Source: Setophaga petechia
Taxonomy: Eukaryota; Chordata; Aves; Passeriformes; Parulidae
NCBI GenBank assembly: GCA_024362935.1
Contig: JANCRA010000033.1
Location: 7,769,001 to 7,833,000 of the forward strand
Direction of reading: 5' to 3'
Length of the DNA stretch: 64,000 nucleotides
Shown here piece by piece: positions 11,942 to 23,900 of the stretch; position 1 is the first letter of the stretch, and each line of letters begins with the position of its first letter. The position numbers and the translations under genes are program-made. Below the pieces are notes generated by a model. The model did not search any database and was not told where the DNA came from. It worked only from the letters and a program-made list of their open reading frames with translations.

Positions 11942-14900
11942 CCTCGTATTTGGTTTTATATCTATATATCTATATCTATATCTATATCTATATAATATTA
12001 TATATAATATTATAATATACAAAATTACATTTTTATATATAATAATAAAACTTTCATATATAATATATAATAATATATTATATATAATAATAATAGATAT
12101 AATATATAGTATATATTATAATAATATATATAATATATATAATAATGATATATATAATATATATAATAATATATATTTTTTTTCTAGAAAGAAAAAACAA
12201 TTATTATCTCGTATTTGGTAATATATATATAATCATATATTACAATAATGTAGAAATAATATATAATATATAATATATAATATATAATATATAATATATA
12301 ATATATAATATATAATATGTAATATATAAATATAGAATATAGAATATATAAATATATAGAATATATAAATATATATAATATATATAATTATAATATATAC
12401 AATATATTATATATATATTATATACATAATATTTCTTTTCCAGAAAGAAAGAAACAGTTCTTATCTCGTATTTGGTAATACATATATGTATTATTTTATA
12501 GATATTATATGATATTTGGTATATATTGCTGCTCCTGTGTTTGTGCCAAAGTAATGCAATATGGAGATTGTTCACCCAGAGTGAACAATGGGGTTTTGTT
12601 TCTTTGAGCAATCTCTGCCAGCTGTGTCCTGTTGGTCAGGACAAGATTCTGTTCAGAGGAGTTGAGTGCTTGTTCAGATTCAGTTTGGATGTAGTGCAAT
12701 ATAATATAGAACAATGCAGTATAATAAAGTAATTAATTAGCCTCCTGATACCAATGGAATCCTCTTCATCATTCCTCCCTGCCTGACCCTGGGGGTCGCT
12801 TTGAGTGCTCCAGGCAGGGCAGGAGGGGTGGGTTTGGGGTTTGTTGTGCTGGGATGGGGACCAGAAGCAGGGCAGGAGGGGTGGATTTGTTGTGTTGGGA
12901 CAGGGCAGAAGGGTGGGTTTGTTGTGTTGGGATGGGGACCAGAGGCAGGGCAGGAGGGTGGGTTTGCTCTGCTGGGACAGGGCAGGAGGAGTGGGTTTGT
13001 TGTGTTGGGATGGGGACCAGAGGCAGGGCAGGAGGGGTGGGTTTGGGGTTTGTTGTGTTGGGACAAGGACCAGAGGCAGGGCAGGAGGGGTGGGTTTGTT
13101 GTGCTGGGACAGGGCAGGAGGGGTGGGTTTGGGGTTTGTTGTGCTGGGACAGGGACCAGAGGCAGGAGGGATGGGTTTGTTGTGCTGGGACAGGGCAGGA
13201 GGGGTGGGTTTGGGGTTTGTTGTGCTGGGACAGGGCAGGAGGGGTGGGTTTGGGGTTTGTTGTACTGGGACAGGGCAGGAGGGGTGGGTTTGGGGTTTGT
13301 TGTGCTGGGACAGGGCAGGAGGGGTGGGTTTGGGGTTTGTTGTACTGGGACAGGGCAGGAGGGGTGGGTTTGGGGTTTGCTGTGCTGGGACAGGGACCAG
13401 AGGCAGGGTGGGCTCAGGGTGCAGCCTGGCCCCGGGGCTCTGGCACAGGCCAGAGCCAGCCCCAGGTGAGGTGGGACAGTGGGGACACCTCTGCAGCCAC
13501 AGCGTGGGTGGAGCTGCTCTGGGGTGCTAAAACAGGCAAACAGAGCTGGTGATGTGCTCAGCTGAATCCTGATTGGAGCTTTCCAAGCACTTCTTGTTCT
13601 CTGTAAAAGGTGTTTCATAAAATGCCCGGTTTTGAGGATGAATGAGGATTGTCCTCATGCTGAGAAAAGACCCAGAGGTTCATCTTTGAGCATTGTCTGA
13701 GATTTTCAGCTGAATCAATCGAGTGGTGCTCGGGCTTGAACTGAGCTGAACAGAAACTTTGTCCTGGATTGCTTTGTATATAAATTAAAAAGTTCTGGTT
13801 TACAGCAACCCCTTCAGAGTAAAATTATATTCTCCTTAGACTGACTGGTTTAGAATTGTGGGCATAAAACAAATTGCAGTAAAGGAGTTTTGCATCATAG
13901 AAAGACCTGAGTTATCTTATGTTGATTTATTTTACCCATTTGACTGTGGCTTTGTACTTGCAAAATCCAACTATTGATGTCTTGTTCAAGGGAATTAACA
14001 TGGAAAACATTTTTTTCTCTGCTGCCACTTATTCTCTAGATAATCTACCTGCTGAGCAGAGTCATTCAGAGCAATTCTTTCAAGAAACCAGTGGAGTCCT
14101 GGCCTGGGAGAGCTGCAGAATGTGATGTGATCCATGAAGGGCTGCTGGATTTGCAGGAGAACACCTTAACCTCCACTGAATGGGTGAAGTATGAGCTCTG
14201 GATTTCCTTAAAACTTCTGATAGATGCATTTTGATTTGAATGTGCTGATAATAACTTTATTATTTGGTTGCTTGGGGTTTTTGAAGTGTAAAGGTAGATG
14301 CCCAGTCTGCATGAGATGGAAGCACTGCACTGAGCTGTCAGGGCAGGAGTGGTACCCAAAAACCAAAGCTGTGATCTGGAGCCTGCTGGGAGCATTGCTG
14401 CACAAATCTCTAATGGTGATGGTGCTCAGAACAAATTTGATGCTGGGATTTTGTTTCTCTCTTGACTTTTCCCTCCATTCTCAGTAACCCAGTGGTTTTC
14501 CATGGTTTGCCCCCTATTCTGCCAACAAACCTCACAGAGCTCCTAAAACACCTGTAAATTTCTTAAACCATCAAAGGAGAGAGAGGAAAAAAATTCTGTC
14601 TAGCTAATGAAAAAAAAAATCACATTGTAATTATCTGCACAGGGTAATTATCTCAAAAGACTTCACGCTTCACAGAAAATGATTTTAATTGCTTTTAAAA
14701 GGCTGCCACTGTATGTGTTGTAAACACCATCCTCCAGTGTGTCCAGGATTTGTTACCTTGCAACACTGAACAGGTTTGTTAACAAACAAGAATTGATTTC
14801 TATTTATCTTCAAACCCCTTGTTGTTTTCTTCCTCATATTAATCCTCTCTCTTCCTACTTTTTATTTTTTTCCTGGCAAAGTGATGGTGGGAGCACCTGG

Positions 14901-17900
14901 AGATCAGATTAAACCCTAAATCCCTGCTGGAAGAAAGGAGAGATCAATGGCACTGCCAGCTCCATTAAACAATTCTTATCACTTTGACTGCTTGTATGGG
15001 AATTGATGCAATTCTTATTTTACGTTTAATTTGTTCTGGAGCAGCTAAACTTACTTAAATTCTTCACAGAACACCTTAATCAACCAGCCACACCTTGGAG
15101 GGAGAGTTTTGTAGAACTGCCACAATGATAAAGAAAGGCAGAAACCCTCCAGAAAAAGGAGAAGGCAAAATGTTAAATAAGAATAAAACACAGTAAAGCC
15201 CAAACTCTTGTTGAGACCTTTGTTAAAAAGAGCAGGGCAGAATTCCAGAGGAGAGGATAAGCACAGGACTCTGCTGGAATGGAAGTTCCCTATGCTCAGG
15301 CCATTTCCTCCAGGATTAATTCTAATTTAAAGAGCTTTTTTCCCCAAATTTTCCTCAAGAGCAGAATATTTTAACCCATTCCTTGCTGGGAATGAGAAGG
15401 TCCAGGATGAGTTGCCATGCAGTAACAGGATTTCCAGGAGAGGGATGTTGGACTGGATGATGGGGAACTAAATTTGATTTTTTAATAGTTTGGTAAAGTG
15501 AAACCTGGAAGATTCACAAACTCTGGAGCCTAATGCACTGCTCAGTCACAGGTGGATTCCTTTAATAGCTCAGAGTCCCAGAGATCCACTACCCCAAGAG
15601 GAGCAAATGGAGAGGGAGGGGCAGAGCATGGCTGAAAAATTAACAGGACTTGGGTCATTCTGAATTGATGGTCAGATTTAATTTTAGCTCTCACTGGGCA
15701 TGGCAGGCTGTTCAGATTTTATGTCACACTTTATTTAGGTGTCAGATGACAACAAGAAACTCTCAGATAAGAACATCTCAAAGATTTTATGCTCTGCTGC
15801 TGCTATTTGTGACTGTTCCACGGAGGATGCTGTAAAAACGTGGAGATTTATTGACACTGGAAGGTGCCAGGCTGTGTAAAGGAGACACCAACGAGCTGTG
15901 TGTCCATCCCTCATCCCTCAGGTGCCTGGCAGAGCTGCGGGAAGGAGAGCTGACCCTGTACAGCCTGGGGGACAGGAGCCCTGCAGCCACCATTGCCCTG
16001 GCAGCTGGGAGCCTGGGGCTCAGCAGGGACGGCGCCTGCAGCCCCTTCTCCCTGCACAGCAGGGACCAGCACTACCTGTGAGTACAGCTAGGGGTACCCT
16101 GGATACCTGTGAGTACAGCTGAGGGGGTACCCTGGGTACCTGTGAGTACAGCTGAGGGTACCCTGGGTACCTGTGAGTACAGCAGCTGGGGGTACCCTGG
16201 ATACCTGTGAGTACAGCTGAGGGGGTACCCTGGGTACCTGTGAGTACAGCTGAGGGGGTACCCTGGGTACCTGTGAGTACAGCTGAGGGGGTACCCTGGG
16301 TACCTGTGAGTACAGCTGAGGGGGTACCCTGGGTACCTGTGAGTACAGCTGAGGGGGTACCCTGGGTACCTGTGAGTACAGCTGGGGGGGTACCCTGGGA
16401 AAGCAGGGCTGAGCCTGCGTTCCTCTCCACGGAGAAAAGCAAGGCACAAATTCCCAAGGATGTTTGCTGGGAATCGCAGTGAGGAACTTCAGAGAAACAA
16501 AAAACAATTTTTATTTCATTGTTTGTGCCAAGTAGAATGCAATATGGAGATTGTTTCCTCAAAGTGAAGGGGTTTTGTTTCTTTGAGCAATCTCTGCCAG
16601 GTGTGTCCCATGGGTCAGGAGACAGTCACGAGATCTGGTTGAGTTGAGTACATGTGTAGATTCAGTTTAGACGTAGTGTAATATATATAACATAGATGTA
16701 GTGTAATATATACAATATAGATGTAGTGTAATATATATATAATATATATAATATTCTATATATATTCTATAGAATCATATAGTATAATTCTTATCTCATA
16801 TTTGGTAATACATATATATATTATATATATAGAATATAATATTGAGTATATATTGCTGGTCCTGTGTTTGTGCCAAAGTAGAATGCAACATGGAGATTTT
16901 TTCCCCAAAGCGATGGGGTTTTGTTTCTTTGAGCAATCTCTGCCAGCTGTGTCCTGTGAGTCAGGAGACTTTCACAAGATCTGGTTGAGTGCATGTGTAG
17001 ATTCAGTTTAGATGTAGTGTAATATATATAATATAGATGTAGTGTAAAATATATATAACACATATATATGTAATATATATATGATACAGATGTAGTGTAA
17101 TATATATATAATATATATATTATTCTATATTATTAATATATATATTATTATATAATATATATATTATTCTATATTGTTATTCTATATTACACTATATTAT
17201 TCTATAATATAGAATAATATATTCTATATTATTCTATATTATAGAATAATATAGTGTAATTCTTATCTCATATTTGGTAATACATATATATATGTATATA
17301 TATATATATAATATAATATTGGGTATATATTGCTGCTCCTGTGTTAGTTCCAAAGTAGAATGCAATATGGAGGTTTTTGTCTCCCAAAGTGAAGGGGTTT
17401 TATTTCTTTGAGCAATCTCTGCAAGCTGTGTCCTGTTGGTCAGGAGACTGTCATGAGATCTGGTTGAGTGCTTGTGTAGATTCAGTTTAGATGTAGCATA
17501 ATATAAATATAGAACAATATAGTATTATAAAGTCATTAATTACTTTCTGATATCCATGGAGTCCTCCTCATCATTTCTCCCTGCCATTTGGGTTACCTTG
17601 AATCCTCTACAGAGGTGCTGCCAATGAGCTCAGGCAGCAGAGGATGGCCCAGAGTAAAAGAACATTCCTGGAGGAATGAGGCCACCAGAATCACCTGGGT
17701 TATGCTGTGCTGGGCAGGATGCTGCTCACTCTTGCTGCTGTTTCTGGATGACATTTTTCTGTTGCTGCTTGTCGGGATCATTGGTTTGTCAGAGTGACCC
17801 CGAGAAAAATTCTAAAGTCTGTTTTCCCAGCCCGGTGCTTAAAGAAGGAGTCAGAGCTCTTCATCTCTCGGTCTCAAGGTTATTTATTAATTCTTATCTA

Positions 17901-20900
17901 AAAAATTTTCTTTCTGCCCAGCAGAGATCTGCTCAGCAGGGCAGCCACAGGCACTCTGCCTGCCCCCGGGGTGGTGTTGTGTCTTTATACTACAAACTAC
18001 CTGTGCAATGTTTACAATTACTCCCCAATACCCATCACCTGTGTTAGACAGTGAGCTTCTACTCTAAACCAATCTGTGAGTGCCAACATCACCACAGAAG
18101 ATGGAGGCTAAGAAGAAGAAGGAGGAAGGCTGGACACACCCAGTTCCCTCCATCTTGCCTCCATAACCCCCCTGTACCAAAATCCCAAAGTGCATAATTC
18201 ACCCTGTGATAATTTCACTAATATTCTACTTAAACTCTTGTGGCTCGCTATCTTCATAGAAGGTTGGTATTTGCTCCACGGGCCACAATCAAACTCACAG
18301 AGGCATTTTGGGCTCTGTGCCAGGGTCTCCGAGCCCCCTGGCAAGGGTCTTGGCTGCTCAGGACAGCCAGAGGGATGTCCTGGGTCCCGACAGCTGCTGT
18401 TTCTGGATGACGTTTTTCTGGTGTTGATGTTTCTGGATGATGTTTTTCCGTTGCTGCTGTTTCTGGATGACGTTTTTCTGTTGCTGCTGTTTCTGGATGA
18501 CGTTTTTCTGTTGCTGATGTTTCTGGATGATGTTTTTCTGTTGCTGCTGTTTCTGGATGACTCTTTTCCCTCCCAGGCTGCGGGTGCCCCTGAGCGTGCA
18601 GAGCAGCAGCCCCGAGGCTGCTGGCAGGCTGCACAGGGAGTGGCTGTCCCTGCTGGAGAGGCACTGCCAGCCCGGCAGCGCTGCCCCCCCTGCCCCTGCA
18701 GGGCTCTGCGGGATGCAGCACCCCCGACGCTGACTATGAGGAGTTCGTGGTGCCTCTGAGCGAGCAGGGAGAGCAGAGTGCCCGCTGTGGGCTGGGCTCT
18801 GCAAGGAGCAGCCTGGGCAAGCCTGCAGAGCCTGCAGAGGGACAGGCAGCCCCAGCAGCAGCTCTGCCACCTGCCCTGGGCAGGGCTCAGGTGCCACCAG
18901 CCCCTCCTGCCCTGCCACAGCCCTGCAGTGTCCCTCCAGAAACCAAGAGAACCAAAGCCTTCCACTGGGATCTCGTTCCTTGTGACAAGGTGAGGATGAA
19001 GCTGGGGGCAGCTGTCACCCTGGTTTTTTAAGATTTTCTCAGCCTTCTGACGTTGACATTCTTGTAGCCAACTTTCTCACACACTCTCTGTAAATAACTC
19101 ATTGTTTTGCATTCTTTTCTGGAGGAGGAGAGAGTTGATGGGCTGTTGGTTTGTCCAGTGTCATTGCAGAGGTGGCACTGTCACCCTCCAATCCAACTGT
19201 CACTTTTGGAAAACTCTAAATGTTAGAGTCAGAAAATAAACTTCCCTTTTTCTTCACCTTGAGGACAGCAGTGTGCACTTGTGTTCTTTCGTGTCCTATA
19301 ACGACAGGCAGCTGTTAAAGAGAAAAAACCTAAATATTGTAGCCCATGTGACATGGGGAGTTACAGGAATGCAGCTGGGCCACAAAGTGACCTGGATGCC
19401 CCTCTCTGTGTTTGCCTGGAACAAAGATCCTCTGTTCTCCTGCCTTTCTGTTTACCCTGTGTCCCTCCTGTATTTTTAGATTCAAAAATCTGTCTGGGGA
19501 TCGTGTGACCCGTGCAAGAGGAAAATAGATGTGTGCAGGCTGTGTGAGCAGTTCCAGATCCAGGACACAGCCGTGCCTCTGGGCACTGAGCCTCCAGTGA
19601 ATCAGCACATCCTGCTGGACAGAAAAGTTGCACACAACTTCAGTGAGTGGATCAGCAGGGGCTGGGAGCTCCTCTCTGGGCTGAGCCCTGCCTGCATTTG
19701 CTGTTTGTGCTTTCTGCCACTCACAGGCAGTGACTGAGGTTGGGTGGAAATCCTCTTTTAATTCAGTGCTTCTCTCTTTGTACAACAACACCCCAGGCCT
19801 CAGCTGCTCCAAATGTGGCTCTTTGCTCTAGAGATAAACCCCCAAGCTGATTTTTTTTGTCCAACCTGGCTGTGGCACTGAGCTGTTGTGATGGTGTTCA
19901 CGGGGGTTTTTGGATTGGGGAAGAGATGAGGATCTGACTCCATGTTTCAGAAGGCTGATTTATTATTTCATGATATATATTACATTAAAACTGTACTAAA
20001 AGAATAGAAGAAAAGGATTTCATCAGAAGGCTGGCTAAGAATAGAACAGCAAAGAATGATAACAAAGGTTTGTGGCTCGGCTCTCTGTCTGAGCCAGCTG
20101 ACTGTGATTGGCCATTAATTCCAAACATCCAACATGGGCCAATCACAGATGCACCTGTTGGATTCCACAGCAGCAGATAATCAATATTTACATTTTGTTC
20201 CTGAGGCCTCTCAGCTTCTCAGGAGGAAAAATCCTAAAGAAAAGATTTTTCATAAAAGATGTCTGTGACAAGCCGTGATGCTGCTGTCTTGGGGCAGATG
20301 TGCAAAGTCATCCTCAACACCTGTGAAGTCAATTTAAGCCTCTGACTACAAAGGCTTTTCCCATTTACTGGGCTGCAAAGTCCCCAGGAGCAGGCAGGGA
20401 GGCAGAACCTGCAGTGCTGAGCTGCAGTGGGTGAAGGATCCCGTGCAGGGGCTGGCTTGGGGTGAGGAGCCTTTGGGGCAGCTCCAGGCAGGAATTCTTG
20501 GCTTCTCCCTGGCTCGGTGTTGTCGGTGGTCACAGGGGTTTGTTGAGGATGGAAGAGACAGGATCTTGATTCTATTATCAGAAGGCTTCATTTATTATAT
20601 TATGATATATATACAGCATTATAACTATACTACAGAGAGATAGAAAGGAAAGAGGAGCTTCTTCAGAAGCTGGCTAAGCTAAGAAGGAGATAGCAAGAAA
20701 GAATAACAAAGGTCTGTGTCTCAGCAGAGAGGACAGCAGCTCCACCATGAGTGGTCAGCAGATCCAAATATCTACAGGGACCAACCACGGGTGGACCTGT
20801 TGCATTCCACAGCAGCAGATAATAATTGTTTACATTTCTGCTGAAACCTCTCAGCTCCAGCAGGGAAAATCCCAAGAAAGGATTTTTCACAAACAATGTC

Positions 20901-23900
20901 TGCGACAGCTCGGGATCCTGTTCCTGAGCACAACCCTTTGCTCTCCTCCTTCAGGTGGGATTCCACCCAAAGCCTGGCCTGGAACAGCCTTTCAGAGCTC
21001 ACACCCAGCCCTGCTCCTCCTCACAAAATATTGTAAAGCTCTTTCATTCCCTGGATGAGAAGTGGTAGATGTTAAAGGAGCAGCAGTAATTGTTCTTCAA
21101 AGTGCACTCTGGTTTCTGCCACAAAGATGCCTTTCCTAAAAATTTCTATAACCTAGAGATGCTTCAAGATGGTTACATGTGTAAAGAATTTGGGGCAGTC
21201 AATTCTGAAGTTTTAATGATTTCATCTTGGTGAATATGAATAAGAAAAAAATGTATTTTGGAGAGCGTGTAAAGTTTTAATTGGCACATGTAAATGGAGA
21301 TAACTCAGAATTATTGCATCCCTTGACTAACAATTTGAAGGGTTAAAAGGAAGAGTGATGGCAAAGTGCTGTTGCAGATAAAAGAATCTTGTAATAGCAC
21401 TTTTATCTACTAAATTATTGCAGTTTCTTTGAGGAAATGCCTTTCTTTTGCTTTGCAAATAGCACAATTCCCCCTTTTGATCCTGTTCCTCTCACAGCGT
21501 TTTTCACAGAGATGTTCTACATCCCTTTCTTAATCTTATCCTCATCAGTGAGAGTTTTGGCATATCCTTATTATAATGGACAGTACTCAGATCAAAAGTT
21601 AATTTGATCCTGAGAATTCTGATTAATCTTCCTGCAAGTGCTGCAAACCACAGTCCTTAAATTAATGAATAAAAAGATGAAGCTCCAAAATGCCAGTAGG
21701 TTCAAAATTCTGGAGATTTTGAGTGGAACACCAGAGGAAAATGAGAGTTCTGAGAGATATCCACAGTAAATTCAAGGCCAGTGTAGGAGAAAACACAAAT
21801 TAAAATTAAGTTCTCTAGTGGATTATTGTTGAAAAAAAAGACATTCCTGCCACACAGGGAGCAGGTATCAGTAAGAGACAAAAAAAAAATCGTCCTCAGA
21901 TTTGTTTTTCCTTGATGACTGCTCTGTAAATTTAAAGAAAATATGAAGACTGAGATTTTGCCTTATGATAGCAGCTGCTAAATATTTTAAATTCTGGTTG
22001 GTTGTTGTTTCTTTTTGCTTTCTTTTATAATTCTGCTCAGCATAGATGAGATACTTTGGTGATTTCCCTTCCCTTGAGCATTTCCTTCCAAGTAACCCCA
22101 GAATCCTTTTTCTCCAGACATTTTCCTTAAAAGTTTCCGTGTGAAACCAAGTGAGCTGAAGGACAAACTCTTCATCATCCACGAGGAGAGTGGGGGGCTC
22201 ACAGATGAGCAGATTACAGCACTGAGAAGGTAATTTTGGGGGGAATTGTTTGGGTTTGGGGCCTTGTGGAGAAGGCAGAATCTTCTGCAAATGAAGGGAA
22301 GTTTGGGAAAGTTGGTTGGGAGAGGAGGAAGGCAGAGTTAAAGGAGATTTGTGGGATGATGGGATATTGGGAATATTTGTGTGGCAGGGATTTGGGGTTT
22401 GGAGCAGAGTGGAGATTTCTGTAGGTTAAAAACTGGACAGATTTCAGTGTGAGCAAACTATTGGTGTGTGAAATTCACAGGAACTGGATTTTATCTTTTT
22501 GGATAGTTTGGAATACTTTCCTTCCTTGTAGAAGGAAAGGAAAGAAGTGGGATCCTGGGGTGGGATCTGTTCCATCCCAGTCCCCATGTCATACTCGGGC
22601 CATTTTAATAAACATTTTTACATGCAGAAGCTTGGTGTGAAACTCCTTGTAATTAAAGGTATTGTGACCTTCTGAACTGTGCCTTAACAATGTGAGCTGA
22701 ACTCATCCTTCCTTCCTGTGTAGAAAATAAGAAAAATAAACAGCATCATCAAAAATCAACTCAAAAGTCCCATCTCAAATTCCTTCCAGAATTCCCCACA
22801 AGTGAATTATCACACTCAGGATTCAGCCCTGGCACTGCAGGCTCAGTCCAGGATCTCCAGGCTGCTGAAATTGCTGTGGCATCACTGATTTATGGCCTCT
22901 GGGCTCTTTGCCATCAGACAATAATAATAATAATGATGGCAATGAAGCTTGAAATACCATATTTTTTTTTTCCTTGAAGTCTTTCTTTGATGGCAATAAT
23001 GCAGAGGGAATATTCCCAGCAGTGGAATGTGTAAGGGATATCGATTGTTGTTTTGCTCTGTGCTGTATAATTTCAAGGATTCAAACCATGCTTTCTGGCT
23101 TCAAGGGTTCTGTCCCTGGGATTGTTATTTACTGCCAAAATCGATGAAGCCATGTGCAAATCTTGCCTTGAAAGGAAACTGAATTTTTTTTCCACCCCTA
23201 GAGTTCTGAGTGTAAAGTTGAGATTCATCTCAAAATGAGATCTTGGATTATTCCCAGGGCACTGGGGAATGGCAGGAGCAGGCAGGAATTCTCCTGGAGC
23301 ATCACCCCTCCAGGTTCCCCTGGTACCAGGCTCTGTGGGAGGACACTCAGCACTTCTGGAGAGCTCCCACTCAATTCTGGTAATTTCTGGAGCAAATTCC
23401 ACCTCTGGGAGCTGTGACCTCCAGTTAACTGGGAACCCATGGGCAGGACAGAGTCCAAACAGGACAGGACAGGGCTGGAAAATTCTTCTCAGTGCAAATT
23501 GTACCTGTCAGGGTGCCTGAGCCATGGCACAGTGTCTAAATCCTACCACTGGAGAGTGAGAAATACTTAAAGATGTCAAAATCCTTTTATTGGACTGTGA
23601 AGGATGATCTAGAAGGCTGGACAGGTTTAAAGAATAAAGCAGGGATTTATCCAAAGGATCCCCTCCATGGATCCACCTTGGGCAGCACCAGAGCCCAGCC
23701 AGGGCTGCACCCAAGATGAACCAAAATGGCCCCAAAATGAACCCAAGATGACCCAAAATGGCCCCAAAATGAACCCAAGATGAACCAAAATGGCCCCAAA
23801 ATGCACAAAATGCACCCAAGATGAACCCAAATGGCCCCAAAATGAACCCAAGATGAACCCAAATGGCCCCAAAATGCACGGCTGGGCACGGGGTCTGTCC

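Noticed and set aside
12801..13618. Long open frames on both strands at 12.8-13.6 kb
   Set aside because: They lie across a 40-bp minisatellite; the repeat simply lacks stops.
14184..14189. Alternative exon 5 donor at TGG|GTGAAG
   Set aside because: It would put exon 6 in a frame that breaks the PH2 strands; the donor at 14189 (GTATGA) restores them.
16020..16562. Proline/tyrosine-rich - strand frames
   Set aside because: Complement of the splice-donor minisatellite.
18600..18705. A small intron in exon 7 ending at CCCCTGCAG (18700)
   Set aside because: The only usable upstream GT sites would delete the PH2 helix with its Trp, so a one-base indel is the better explanation.
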